Assembly (NCBI GenBank): GCA_040766325.1
Contig: JAXGQR010000001.1
Location: 186,001-250,000 of the forward strand
Origin: Dehalobacterium sp040766325
GTDB lineage: Bacteria; Bacillota; Dehalobacteriia; Dehalobacteriales; Dehalobacteriaceae
Reading direction: 5' to 3'
Length of the DNA: 64,000 nt
The translations under genes and the position numbers were made by a program. The notes beneath the pieces were generated by a model. The model had not been told where the DNA came from and searched no databases. It saw only the letters and a list, made by a program, of their open reading frames with translations. How positions within the stretch are numbered: position 1 is the first letter of the stretch; each line of letters opens with the position of its first letter. Of this stretch, positions 18,241-27,104 are shown piece after piece.

Positions 18241-18843
18241 TTGGGGAATTTTAATCTGGATGTCACATTAAAAAAAGCACTGGATGAATACCAAAGCAAA
18301 AAACCGCTGGAGATGGCCTGGAAAACAGGAGCAGATTTTCAAGGTGATCGATTTAAAATGGATTTTATGGGAGCACCTGTTGAATTGACCTATCCGGAAG
18401 GAATCCTTAGTGAGCAAAAGGGAGGAAAAGAACTGGGCCTGATTGAAAGAATTTTGGTCCTCCATTATCTATCCTTTGCCGGAGGCAGTCCCATTCTAAA
18501 TCAGAAAATTACATTTAAGGAACTTCCCGGAGGGAGTATCTATATCGAACCATTTTCCAATCGCTGTTTGCGGCCCTTCATTGCCATGTTCGGTGATGAT
18601 TTAACCTCTTTTCAAAGGGCAGCGGAAAAATGCGGGGGCATAAAAGAATCTTTCGGTGATATTAGTTTCTGCTTTTATCCTTTCCCCAAAATTCCTGTAA
18701 CTTTTGTGCTCTGGGCGGGTGACGAGGAGTTTCCTGCTAACGGAAATATTATCTTGGATGCTTCGGCAGGTGATTATTTGCCCACCGAAGATTATGCTTT
18801 TCTTTGCAGCATGTTAGTGGGTAAGCTAAAGCAATGCAAATAA
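18241..18843 (+). CDS. DUF3786 domain protein
   Basis: A 200-aa soluble protein, start TTG 18241 behind AGGAGGGGAAGGATT. Segments such as GAPVELTYPEG, LHYLSFAGGSPI and IPVTFVLWAGDEEFPANGNI match the DUF3786 family, which is found mainly in anaerobes that carry corrinoid and C1 chemistry. No catalytic motif is known. It is a single gene between tRNA-Arg and ahcY. The name is recognised from memory of the family pattern. Confidence 0.75.
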   Translation: MGNFNLDVTLKKALDEYQSKKPLEMAWKTGADFQGDRFKMDFMGAPVELTYPEGILSEQKGGKELGLIERILVLHYLSFAGGSPILNQKITFKELPGGSIYIEPFSNRCLRPFIAMFGDDLTSFQRAAEKCGGIKESFGDISFCFYPFPKIPVTFVLWAGDEEFPANGNIILDASAGDYLPTEDYAFLCSMLVGKLKQCK

Positions 18844-18856
18844 AGTGAAACTTTTA

Positions 18857-19000
18857 TCAGTAGAGGTTTTCTTCATCCCCTACTGATAGTTAGTTGAACC
18901 AATCAGGAACTTAGTGTCTGTTATACCCCCATCTACATAAGTGGGGTCTTATGGACGGTTAGTGCGTGATAAAAGTAAAACGGTGATGAAATTAGAAAGG
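18857..19000 (+). other. intergenic region with two hairpins upstream of ahcY
   Basis: Two inverted repeats lie between the DUF3786 gene and ahcY: TATCAGTAG...CTACTGATA at about 18856-18891 and ACCCCC...GTGGGGT at about 18926-18949. Neither is followed by a clear T run. The stretch could be a 5' leader of the S-adenosylhomocysteine hydrolase gene, but it does not match the SAH or SAM riboswitch cores that I know. Confidence 0.4.
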
Positions 19001-19010
19001 GAGATATATT

Positions 19011-20258
19011 TTGGAATCAACGATCAAAGATATTAATTTAGCTCCCCAGGGGCAATTAAAACTGGACTGGGTGGCAGCTCATATGCCTTTATTAAATCAA
19101 ATCAAAGAAAATTACGAGAAAGAACACCCTTTCTCCGGCAAAAAAGTGGTGATTTGTCTTCATTTGGAAGCAAAAACCGGCTATTTGGGCAAGGTGATAC
19201 AAGCCGGAGGGGCCGAGGTTTGCATGGTGGCCAGTAACCCCTTATCAACCCAGGACGATGTGGTGGCAGCTTTGGTGGCCAGCGGAATTCGTGTTCACGC
19301 TTGGCATAACGCCACAGATGAAGAATATAAAATTCATTTAGATCAAGGGTTGAATTTTCACCCAGATTTGGTGATTGATGACGGGGGAGATTTGGTATCC
19401 ACCCTGCATACTGAACGGCCTCATCAGGTGAAAGAGATTATTGGTGGATGTGAAGAGACCACCACGGGTATACTGCGGTTAAGGGCTATGGAAAAAGACG
19501 GTACGCTTAATTTCCCTATGATTGCCGTTAATGACGCCTTTTGCAAGTATCTCTTTGATAATCGCTACGGAACCGGTCAATCAGTCTGGGACGGTATTAA
19601 TCGCACGACCAATTTGGTGGTAGCAGGAAAGACCGTGGTCGTAGCAGGATATGGCTGGTGCGGCAAAGGTGTGGCCATGCGTGCAAAGGGTTTAGGTGCC
19701 CGGGTGATTGTGACCGAAGTAGATCCCATTAAGGCCATAGAAGCGATTATGGACGGATTCTCAGTAATGACCATGGAAGAAGCGGCTCCCTTGGGAGATT
19801 TCTTTATTACCGTAACCGGGAATGTCAATGTGATCAGGAAAGAGCATTTGGCTGTGATCAAAGATCAGGCGATTCTCTCCAATGCCGGTCATTTTGATGT
19901 AGAAATTTCCAAAAATGATTTATCTGCTTTAGCGGTCTCTCAGCGCACCGTGCGCAACAATATCGAGGAATATGTTTTAAAGGACGGTAGAAAGATCTAC
20001 CTCCTGGCAGAAGGACGTTTAGTGAATTTAGCGGCGGGAGACGGTCACCCGGCAGAGATAATGGATATGACTTTTGCGCTCCAGGCTTTGTCTTTACAAT
20101 ATATTCTTGAAGAAAGAGAGAAGCTGGCTCCACATGTGTATCAAGTACCTCAGGAAATCGATCAAAAAGTTGCTGCGATGAAATTAGATACCTTAGGAAT
20201 CAAAATTGATTATTTAACGGCACAACAAAAACAATATTTAGCTGGATGGAAAAATTAA
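19011..20258 (+). CDS. ahcY: adenosylhomocysteinase (S-adenosylhomocysteine hydrolase)
   Basis: The 415-aa enzyme splits S-adenosylhomocysteine into adenosine and homocysteine, clearing the product of SAM-dependent methyl transfer. Landmarks are HLEAKTGYL, the adenosine-binding DDGGDLVSTLH and EETTTGILRL, the NAD-binding GYGWCGKGVAMRAKGLGA near 213, and the C-terminal LNLAAGDGHPAEIMD-like segment (written VNLAAGDGHPAEIMD here). It starts at TTG 19011 behind AAAGGGAGATATATT. Its length is that of the short bacterial/archaeal form. It lies 19 bases before the carboxyltransferase gene. Confidence 0.94.
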   Translation: MESTIKDINLAPQGQLKLDWVAAHMPLLNQIKENYEKEHPFSGKKVVICLHLEAKTGYLGKVIQAGGAEVCMVASNPLSTQDDVVAALVASGIRVHAWHNATDEEYKIHLDQGLNFHPDLVIDDGGDLVSTLHTERPHQVKEIIGGCEETTTGILRLRAMEKDGTLNFPMIAVNDAFCKYLFDNRYGTGQSVWDGINRTTNLVVAGKTVVVAGYGWCGKGVAMRAKGLGARVIVTEVDPIKAIEAIMDGFSVMTMEEAAPLGDFFITVTGNVNVIRKEHLAVIKDQAILSNAGHFDVEISKNDLSALAVSQRTVRNNIEEYVLKDGRKIYLLAEGRLVNLAAGDGHPAEIMDMTFALQALSLQYILEEREKLAPHVYQVPQEIDQKVAAMKLDTLGIKIDYLTAQQKQYLAGWKN

Positions 20259-20277
20259 AGCTATAGGGAGGAAAATC

Positions 20278-21828
20278 ATGTCAAGAGAAGAAAAATTGGC
20301 TAAATTAGCAGAGAAAAGGGAGATGGTTCTTAAGGGTGGCGGACCCAAAAGAATAGAAAAACAGCACCAAAGCGGTAAACTCACGGCTCGGGAGCGGATT
20401 GAAAAGCTATTGGATGAAGGAAGCTTTGTGGAACTGGATCAGTTTGTTGTACATCGGGGCACCGAGTTTGGTATGGCAGATGTGAATGCACCCGGTGAAG
20501 GGGTGGTAACGGGATACGGCACCATCGACGGGCGCTTGGTCTATTTCTTTGCCCAGGACTTTACTGTTTTAGGCGGATCACTGGGGGAAATGCATGCTGC
20601 AAAAATATGTAAGGTGATGGATTTAGCCCTAAAAATGGGTGCGCCCTTTATCGGCATCAATGATTCCGGAGGAGCGAGAATCCAGGAAGGAATCGATGCC
20701 TTAAACGGGTATGGGGAGATCTTTAAAAGAAATACCATCGCTTCCGGTGTCGTCCCCCAAATCTCTGTGATCATGGGCCCCTGTGCCGGAGGAGCTGTCT
20801 ATTCACCGGCCTTAACAGACTTTATCTTTATGACGGATAAAACCAGTCAAATGTTTATTACTGGGCCTCAGGTGATTAAATCCGTAACCGGAGAAGAGGT
20901 CAGCAGCGAAGCCTTAGGCGGAGCTTTGGCTCATAATCAAAAGAGCGGTAATGCTCATTTCTTTGCCGTGGATGAGGATGATTGTTTCCGGCAAATTAAA
21001 AAGCTATTATCTTATCTTCCATCGAATAATTTAGATCCTGCTCCTCTGGTACCTACCGATGACCCGGTGGAACGGATGGACGAGATTTTAGAAACGGTAG
21101 TACCGGATGATGCTAATAAAGCTTATAATATGTTGGATGTGATTACGGCTATAGCCGATGATCGGGATTTCTTTGAACTTCAGCCTCACTATGCTCAAAA
21201 TATTATCATTGGTTTTATACGTTTAAATGGGATGACCGTAGGAGTTATCGCCAATCAGCCGAAGGTGATGGCAGGATGCTTAGACATTAACTGCTCCGAC
21301 AAAGCCAGCCGTTTTATCCGTTTTTGCGATTCTTTCGGTATTCCTCTTCTAACCATCGTGGATACTCCCGGTTATCTTCCTGGGGTAGAACAAGAGCATG
21401 GCGGCATTATTCGCCATGGGGCAAAATTGCTTTATGCATATTCTGAGGCCACCGTGCCTAAAATTCAGCTTATTACCAGAAAGGCCTATGGAGGCGCTTA
21501 TTTAGCTATGTGTGCTAAATCTTTAGGGGCAGACGTTTCTATTGCCTGGCCGAGCGCTCAAATTGCCGTCATGGGAGCCCAAGGTGCAGCGAACATCGTC
21601 TTCCGTAAAGAAATCGAAGGGGCAGAAAACCCCAATGAAAAACGTCAGGAGATGATCAACGAATATGAGGAGAAGTTTTCCAATCCATACTGCGCTGCAG
21701 CCAGAGGTTTTGCCGACATGGTAATCGAGCCGGAAAAGACTAGATATTATTTGATTAAATCATTGGATTCTTTACTGACGAAGCGGGAAAGCCGTCCGGG
21801 TAAAAAGCACGGTAATATTCCCTTATAA
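20278..21828 (+). CDS. mmdA: acyl-CoA carboxyltransferase subunit (methylmalonyl-CoA decarboxylase alpha / propionyl-CoA carboxylase beta type)
   Basis: The 516-aa protein is a biotin-dependent carboxyltransferase of the crotonase fold. Landmarks are KLTARERIEKLLDEGSF at the N-terminus, the first oxyanion hole INDSGGARIQEGID, GPCAGGAVYSPAL, and the second GAQGAANIVFRKEI near 440. It moves a carboxyl group between acyl-CoA and biotin. It heads a three-gene set with a 71-aa protein and a biotin carrier, as in methylmalonyl-CoA decarboxylase. No membrane decarboxylase subunit (MmdB) and no biotin carboxylase follow, so the direction of the reaction is not settled by this locus. Confidence 0.88.
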   Translation: MSREEKLAKLAEKREMVLKGGGPKRIEKQHQSGKLTARERIEKLLDEGSFVELDQFVVHRGTEFGMADVNAPGEGVVTGYGTIDGRLVYFFAQDFTVLGGSLGEMHAAKICKVMDLALKMGAPFIGINDSGGARIQEGIDALNGYGEIFKRNTIASGVVPQISVIMGPCAGGAVYSPALTDFIFMTDKTSQMFITGPQVIKSVTGEEVSSEALGGALAHNQKSGNAHFFAVDEDDCFRQIKKLLSYLPSNNLDPAPLVPTDDPVERMDEILETVVPDDANKAYNMLDVITAIADDRDFFELQPHYAQNIIIGFIRLNGMTVGVIANQPKVMAGCLDINCSDKASRFIRFCDSFGIPLLTIVDTPGYLPGVEQEHGGIIRHGAKLLYAYSEATVPKIQLITRKAYGGAYLAMCAKSLGADVSIAWPSAQIAVMGAQGAANIVFRKEIEGAENPNEKRQEMINEYEEKFSNPYCAAARGFADMVIEPEKTRYYLIKSLDSLLTKRESRPGKKHGNIPL

Positions 21829-21874
21829 AATATCGACAAAGTTCTTCAGAAGTTCTTCAAAGGAGGGACATGAT

Positions 21875-22090
21875 TTGGCATGCGATGTCGTAAAAAATAA
21901 AGGGAGGGAATTGTCTCCGGCAGTGGTGGTGGCAATTACGGCTTCCTTATGTGCCATGATTAATAAACCGGCCACGGATTTTACATATAAGGCGATTCGG
22001 CGTGTTTACGACAGCCACCATGGTTGGTCAAAGGCAGGCACAACGGATCTTATTTCATCTCGTCAAAGAATATTGGGAAGGGGATATTAA
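21875..22090 (+). CDS. small protein of the carboxyltransferase locus (possible OadG/MmdD-like subunit)
   Basis: A 71-aa protein, start TTG 21875 with AAAGGAGGG 11 bases upstream. The segment ELSPAVVVAITASLCAMI resembles the region after the membrane helix in gamma/delta subunits of sodium-pumping decarboxylases, but the N-terminal transmembrane helix of those subunits is missing. Its place between the carboxyltransferase and the biotin carrier supports a role in that complex. The assignment is by context more than by sequence. Confidence 0.55.
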   Translation: MACDVVKNKGRELSPAVVVAITASLCAMINKPATDFTYKAIRRVYDSHHGWSKAGTTDLISSRQRILGRGY

Positions 22091-22092
22091 TA

Positions 22093-22503
22093 ATGCGCAA
22101 GTTTCATGTGGTGGTAAATGGAGATACCTATGAGGTTGAGATAGAGGAAGTAAACACCGGTAGTCAAGGGCAAAATAAAGGTTCTGTAGTGGAAAAACCT
22201 GTGGAGAAAGCTCCGACAGTGCCGGCAGCTCCGGCGGCAGCACCGGTAGCACCAAAACCTGCTCCACCAAAGCCCGCCGCAACCGGTGCTACCAACGAAG
22301 TGACCAGCCCCTTGCCGGGAACGATTTTGAATGTTGTGGCCAAGGAAGGGCAGGTTGTCCAAGCTTCTGAGCTGGTTCTGATTGTCGAAGCGATGAAAAT
22401 GGAAAACGAAATTGTGGCTCCCAGCGGTGGAACGATTCAGAGCATTCATGTAAAAAAAGGCGACAGCGTTCAAGCTGGGGATTTGTTATTTACCCTAGCC
22501 TAA
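22093..22503 (+). CDS. biotin carboxyl carrier protein
   Basis: A 136-aa carrier with three parts: an N-terminal strand-rich start (RKFHVVVNGDTYEVEIEEV), a Pro/Ala-rich flexible linker at about 40-68, and a biotinyl domain with the biotinylation motif EAMKMENEI, Lys near residue 100. ATG 22093 is two bases after the preceding stop and has GGAAGGGG upstream. It carries the carboxyl group for the carboxyltransferase at 20278. A terminator follows at 22544. Confidence 0.92.
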   Translation: MRKFHVVVNGDTYEVEIEEVNTGSQGQNKGSVVEKPVEKAPTVPAAPAAAPVAPKPAPPKPAATGATNEVTSPLPGTILNVVAKEGQVVQASELVLIVEAMKMENEIVAPSGGTIQSIHVKKGDSVQAGDLLFTLA

Positions 22504-22543
22504 ATGTGAGCAGTTTAACACCTTTTTTCTTGATAAATTGTTG

Positions 22544-22567
22544 ATGCCTCCTGCGGGAGGCATTTTC
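22544..22567 (+). terminator. rho-independent terminator
   Basis: ATGCCTCC pairs with GGAGGCAT across TGCG, followed by TTTTC. It ends the ahcY-carboxyltransferase-carrier transcript. Confidence 0.8.
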
Positions 22568-22658
22568 ATTATAATAAAGGTATGCTACTTTTTTATAATT
22601 GGTGCAGGAATACTTCGGCAAATTGTAGAAACAGGTGTCTAGAAAGGAGTTTGATGGG

Positions 22659-25532
22659 GTGGATTTTGTCGTTTTAGATTTGGAAACAACCGGTCTGGAC
22701 TGCCAAAGAGATGAGATCATAGAAATTGGGGGGGTGCGCATTTCTCATGGCATTTTATGTGAAGAATTTGCCACCTTAATTCAGCCCAAGAGGAGCATTC
22801 CCGAAAAAATCACCTGGCTTACGGGAATTGATGATGAGATGGTGCGGGGCATGCCGGAGTTTTCTCAAGTTCTGCCTCAATTAGAAAGCTTTTTAGCCGG
22901 AGCGGTACTGGTAGGACATAATATTGCCTTTGATTTAAGTTTTCTGCCCCAGAGTATTTCGGACGCTTTTCCCACTTTGGATACCGTGGAAATAGCCAAA
23001 ATGCTCCTTCCTTATGAAGCCGGTTATAGTTTAGGGGATTTAACCTTATCCTTAGGGATTCAGCATCAAGCAGCCCATCGGGCCTTAGGTGATGCCAAAG
23101 CCACAGCTGAACTATTCCTTTACCTGCGGGCCAAATTAAAAAACATTGATCTGATTGTATTAGAAACATGGCTGAATTTGTATAAAAAGTATCATACCCC
23201 ATTAAAGGATTTAATCAATGAGGAGTATGGAGCGCATTTATGCCTTTTCCCTCAGGAAAAGATCAGATCACGTAAGTTATATCTGCCGGTAAAAAACAAA
23301 GAATTTTTTTCCCAGGGAGAAGTATCAAAAGAAATTAAGGATACTTACCGCATAGAAACCCAGGAAATCAGGGATCTCTTCCAACCCGGCGGCAGGATTG
23401 ATGCTGCCATCACCGGCTTTCAGTATCGCGCCCAGCAAGAAGAAATGGCTCTGGGGGTGGCTGACCGATTTAATCAGGGTGGCTGCTTTGTGGTGGAGGC
23501 AGGAACAGGTACAGGAAAGTCTCTGGCCTATTTGTTGCCATCTGTGCTCTGGAGCGTTAACTCCGGCCAAAAGGTAGTAGTTAGCACCCATACTGTGAAT
23601 CTTCAGGAACAACTGATTAAAAAAGACATTCCCTTGGCAGGGGTAATCAGCGGAAAGGATTTTTCCGCGGCTCTTATCAAGGGCCGCAGTCACTATCTGT
23701 GTCTCAGAAAATGGGAGGAAAGTATGCAGAATCCCCATGAGGGACTGCTGCCTTTATTAAGCCGATTGGTCCTTTGGTTACGCCAGACAAAAACAGGTGA
23801 CATTGACGAATTATCATTAAATCAAAGGGAAATGAGTCTATGGAAAGCCATCTCCGCGGGCAGTGACACGTGTTTCAATACCAAATGTCCCTTTTACCGG
23901 GGATCGTGTTTTGTGACCCAAGCCAGAAAAACGGCGGAGCAAGCTCAGCTCATTATTGTCAACCATTCTCTTTTGCTGGCCAATGCCGTGGTAGGGGAAA
24001 ATATTTTGCCGGATTATCAATATTTAATTATCGATGAAGCCCATCATCTGGAGCAGGTAGCGGAAAAGCAGTTTTCTCTGACAATAAATTATCATGAAGT
24101 GACATCCCTGATCCAAAAATTGCAGTGGGGAGAATTTAAAAGGTCCGGTGGGCTTTTACAGCAGCTGGTTACCAAAACAAAAAAATGGGTTGATGTGGAT
24201 CAGGATACCAAGGATGAATTTCTCCATCTGTTAGAGGAAGCAAAAGAGGGAGGAGAATTATGCTCTGCCCAACTTCGGGTATTTTTTCAAATTATTGACG
24301 CTTGTTTTTCCTCCCATTGGTCTTTAAGTGAGTCCTATGTACAAACCCTGCGTATTTTGCCTCGGCACCGCAGCCAAAACCAATGGAGCGAGATCGCTTT
24401 GGCGGGGGAAAATCTCACCTTCCAATTAAAAAATCTCATTAATCTGATGGGTAAAATGGGGGCAAGGGCGCAATCGATAGAGGCGGAATTTGGCCTGGAG
24501 ATCAAAGAAATTCAAGAGTTAACAGTTCTAATGGAAAAGATACAGCAAACGATCCACGGTTTAGAGATTCTCTTTTCAGGCATGGAAGATTCATTTGTGT
24601 GCTGGTTGGAATACAGAGGACCACAAAATTTCCCTTTAATTCACATGGCACCGGTGGAAGTAAAAGATCAGCTGCAATCATATCTTTTTGCTACCAAAAC
24701 GGCTGTGGTCTTGACCTCTGCTACCTTAACCGTGGGCAACAGCTTTGACTATTTTCTCCATACCATTGGCCTAGATTCGTCGGAGATTCCGGTACACACT
24801 TTACAAGTAGCGTCACCATTTTTATATCAGGAACAAGTTCTTTTAGGGGTCGTCTCGGACATTCCGGAACCGGGATCAGTGCCCGATGTATTGTGGATGG
24901 ATCATGTGACTCAGGCTTTACTAAAATTGATTACTACGGCCAAGGGGAGAACATTGGTGCTTTTTACCTCCCATCATCAATTAAAAAATGTATATGAAAA
25001 AATCTATCAACCCTTAAAACAAGAGGGCATTACCGTTTTTGCCCATGGGGTTACCGGGAATAGAAACCGCATCCTGGAAGGATTTAAAAATAATGAGCAC
25101 AGCGTTATTTTGGGTGCTAATAGCTTTTGGGAAGGTATCGATGTGGTCGGGGAAGCTTTATCCCTGGTGGTGATGGTGAAATTACCCTTTTGGCCGCCCA
25201 CTTTGCCTACGGTTTCCGCCCGACTCGATCGCTATAAAGAACGCCGCTTAAACGGTTTTCGTCGTTACAGTCTCCCTCAAGCGATTATACGTTTTAAACA
25301 AGGGTTTGGCCGACTCATTCGCACCCATTCCGATTATGGAGCATTGTGTATCTTAGATAAAAGGATTGTAGAAAAAAATTACGGCAAGACCTTTTTAAAG
25401 TCTCTGCCGGAGCTGACAACTGTCGTGGGGACTACCCATGAAGTAACGGAATCGATCCACGATTGGTTAAATCTGAAAGGGGGAGAGCTGCAAAGTTTCC
25501 CTTCCTCAGATCAAGAAAAAATGATAGAATAG
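22659..25532 (+). CDS. dinG: DinG-family ATP-dependent helicase with N-terminal DEDDh exonuclease
   Basis: A 957-aa protein. Residues 1-165 are an epsilon-type 3'-5' exonuclease (VVLDLETTGLD, GHNIAFDLSFL, HRALGDAKAT). The XPD-like superfamily 2 helicase follows: Walker A EAGTGTGKSLAYLLP near 283, a cysteine cluster for a 4Fe-4S site (NTKCPFYRGSC) near 415, DEAHHLEQ near 460, and motif VI GFGRLIRT near the end. GTG 22659 is chosen because AAAGGAG lies 9 bases before it. The domain pair is the usual DinG of Gram-positives, acting in repair of blocked forks and R-loops. The stop codon is TAG. Confidence 0.92.
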   Translation: MDFVVLDLETTGLDCQRDEIIEIGGVRISHGILCEEFATLIQPKRSIPEKITWLTGIDDEMVRGMPEFSQVLPQLESFLAGAVLVGHNIAFDLSFLPQSISDAFPTLDTVEIAKMLLPYEAGYSLGDLTLSLGIQHQAAHRALGDAKATAELFLYLRAKLKNIDLIVLETWLNLYKKYHTPLKDLINEEYGAHLCLFPQEKIRSRKLYLPVKNKEFFSQGEVSKEIKDTYRIETQEIRDLFQPGGRIDAAITGFQYRAQQEEMALGVADRFNQGGCFVVEAGTGTGKSLAYLLPSVLWSVNSGQKVVVSTHTVNLQEQLIKKDIPLAGVISGKDFSAALIKGRSHYLCLRKWEESMQNPHEGLLPLLSRLVLWLRQTKTGDIDELSLNQREMSLWKAISAGSDTCFNTKCPFYRGSCFVTQARKTAEQAQLIIVNHSLLLANAVVGENILPDYQYLIIDEAHHLEQVAEKQFSLTINYHEVTSLIQKLQWGEFKRSGGLLQQLVTKTKKWVDVDQDTKDEFLHLLEEAKEGGELCSAQLRVFFQIIDACFSSHWSLSESYVQTLRILPRHRSQNQWSEIALAGENLTFQLKNLINLMGKMGARAQSIEAEFGLEIKEIQELTVLMEKIQQTIHGLEILFSGMEDSFVCWLEYRGPQNFPLIHMAPVEVKDQLQSYLFATKTAVVLTSATLTVGNSFDYFLHTIGLDSSEIPVHTLQVASPFLYQEQVLLGVVSDIPEPGSVPDVLWMDHVTQALLKLITTAKGRTLVLFTSHHQLKNVYEKIYQPLKQEGITVFAHGVTGNRNRILEGFKNNEHSVILGANSFWEGIDVVGEALSLVVMVKLPFWPPTLPTVSARLDRYKERRLNGFRRYSLPQAIIRFKQGFGRLIRTHSDYGALCILDKRIVEKNYGKTFLKSLPELTTVVGTTHEVTESIHDWLNLKGGELQSFPSSDQEKMIE

Positions 25533-25561
25533 TAATATTCTTTGAGAAGGATGGGTTGGCA

Positions 25562-26197
25562 ATGAATAATTTACCCGTCGCAAAAGAATCCTTTCCTTTT
25601 CTTTTGCTGAGCGGCGTTTTAGCTTGGATCTTCTATTTAATAGAGCCGTGGCTTGGCATCATTCCCGGGGTATTTTTTCTCTTCTGCCTCTTCTTTTTTC
25701 GTAATCCCCCGCGAAGAATTGTCCTAGATGAGCAGGGGGCTTTGTCACCTGCAGACGGTGTTGTCATGGAGATTACAAAGACGAAAGAAACTGAGTTTTT
25801 AAACGAGGAGGTCTGGAAGGTTTCAATTTTTTTGAGTATTTTTAATGTACATTTTAACCGGGCACCGGTTCAAGGTACAGTGGAAAAGATTCAATATGTT
25901 CCAGGTAAGTTTATTCCTGCTTTTAAAAGCCATGCTTCTGAGATCAATGAAAGAAATTATCTGATCTTAAACACAGGAGAAGCAAGAATTATGGTGTGCC
26001 AAATCACAGGTTTTATTGCCCGCCGGATTGTATGTTGGTCCAAGGAAAGTGATTACCTGAAACAAGGGGCACGTTTCGGTTTAATTAAATTTGGTTCTTG
26101 TACAGAAATTTATCTGCCTTTGAAGTATGAGATCTTAGTGGAAAAAGGGAGTAAGGTAAAAGGTGGACTCTCGGTGATTGGAAGGTGTTCGGTATGA
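25562..26197 (+). CDS. psd: phosphatidylserine decarboxylase, short form
   Basis: A 211-aa membrane-associated enzyme that makes phosphatidylethanolamine from phosphatidylserine. Two hydrophobic segments lie near residues 12-50, then SPADGVVMEI, the His motif NVHFNRAPV, and the self-cleavage site FGSC, where the Ser should become the pyruvoyl group. This is the short, archaeal-like Psd form. ATG 25562 is preferred (GAGAAGGATGG upstream). The stop overlaps the start of the synthase gene in ATGA, so substrate synthesis and use are translationally coupled. Confidence 0.9.
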   Translation: MNNLPVAKESFPFLLLSGVLAWIFYLIEPWLGIIPGVFFLFCLFFFRNPPRRIVLDEQGALSPADGVVMEITKTKETEFLNEEVWKVSIFLSIFNVHFNRAPVQGTVEKIQYVPGKFIPAFKSHASEINERNYLILNTGEARIMVCQITGFIARRIVCWSKESDYLKQGARFGLIKFGSCTEIYLPLKYEILVEKGSKVKGGLSVIGRCSV

Positions 26198-26697
26198 GTT
26201 TTTCAATTGTTCCTTCATTATTTACCGTCGCGAATTTAGTTCTGGGAATCTTGGCAATTATTAATATCATGGGGGATAAGTTTTATTACGCTGCAGTTTT
26301 CATTATTCTGGCGATGATAATGGATGTACTAGACGGTAGAGTAGCCCGGAAACTAGATGTTTCATCAAATTTCGGGAAGGAACTGGATTCATTAGCTGAT
26401 GTAGTTTCTTTTGGAGTAGCGCCGGCTATTCTTGTCTATGCTCAAAGCTTAGAAGTGTATCAATGGCTCGGTTTAATAGTGATTATCTGGTATGCTGTGG
26501 CCGGAGCCCTGCGTTTAGCTCGTTTCAATGTAATCACAACATCCGGATATTATCAGGGGGTACCGATTACGGCAGCAGGGAGTTTTTTGGCATTTTTACT
26601 TTTTTTTCCTCATCTGATTTCGCCGGTCGTCTATCTTTTGATAACCTTAGCTTTAGGCTTCTTAATGATTAGTACGATCAGGGTACCAAAAATTTAA
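26194..26697 (+). CDS. pssA: CDP-diacylglycerol-serine O-phosphatidyltransferase
   Basis: A 167-aa integral membrane protein of the CDP-alcohol phosphatidyltransferase family, which makes phosphatidylserine from CDP-diacylglycerol and serine. The family signature DG-x2-AR-x8-G-x3-D-x3-D is seen as DGRVARKLDVSSNFGKELDSLAD near residue 46 (D, G, A, R, G, D and D all present). About five further membrane helices follow. It overlaps psd by four bases. The length is that of the short Gram-positive form. Confidence 0.92.
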   Translation: MSFSIVPSLFTVANLVLGILAIINIMGDKFYYAAVFIILAMIMDVLDGRVARKLDVSSNFGKELDSLADVVSFGVAPAILVYAQSLEVYQWLGLIVIIWYAVAGALRLARFNVITTSGYYQGVPITAAGSFLAFLLFFPHLISPVVYLLITLALGFLMISTIRVPKI

Positions 26698-26762
26698 ATA
26701 TGCACCAAAACATTTCATCTGAATAATATATTTTAGGATCAGATGAAGGAGCGTGAATGATT

Positions 26763-26831
26763 TTGCGTGTTTATTTCATTAAATTACCTGATTTCCTGAG
26801 AAAAATTTTAAAGAAAACCCTTAGACAATAA
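26763..26831 (+). CDS. spoVM: SpoVM-like sporulation micropeptide
   Basis: A 22-codon frame, TTG 26763 to TAA 26831, reads MRVYFIKLPDFLRKILKKTL plus two residues. Position by position it fits the Bacillus SpoVM pattern MKFYTIKLPKFLGG...: Tyr4, Ile6, Lys7, Leu8, Pro9, Phe11 and Leu12 match, and Pro9 is the residue SpoVM uses to recognise convex spore membrane. AAGGAG lies 11 bases upstream of TTG (5 bases upstream of an alternative ATG at 26757). It stands alone, as spoVM often does. Later the peptide should anchor SpoIVA to the forespore. Identified from similarity by eye only. Confidence 0.72.
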   Translation: MRVYFIKLPDFLRKILKKTLRQ

Positions 26832-26899
26832 GAAGATGCGATTACTCCACGGTGTCATATGGACATTTTCTTAACCGTGGTGAAGTGGGCGGTATGTTT

Positions 26900-26932
26900 C
26901 GGCAGACAGCGAATATTTGCTGTCTGCCGTTT
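26900..26932 (+). terminator. rho-independent terminator downstream of the spoVM-like gene
   Basis: CGGCAGACAGC pairs perfectly with GCTGTCTGCCG around an 8-base loop and is followed by TTTA. A weaker inverted repeat (CCACGGT/ACCGTGG, 26847-26879) precedes it. The rest of 26933-27080 shows no gene. Confidence 0.75.
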
Positions 26933-27104
26933 ACCGTTTAGGCTACATCTATAGCGTTGTGCTTGCTCCTTTTTCTTTTGTCTGCTCAATGATATTATTC
27001 ATTTGCCCGGTATCGATTTCACTACCCTTCTTTATACAATCTTATACACTGCCGTAAAAGAAGTATAATTAAGATAGTAAAGCACTACGGAAGGGGGTTA
27101 ATTG

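Noticed and set aside
22087..22473. 128-codon minus-strand frame rich in Arg, Cys and Trp
   Set aside because: Its composition is the antisense of the Pro/Ala linker of the biotin carrier protein; it is a shadow frame.
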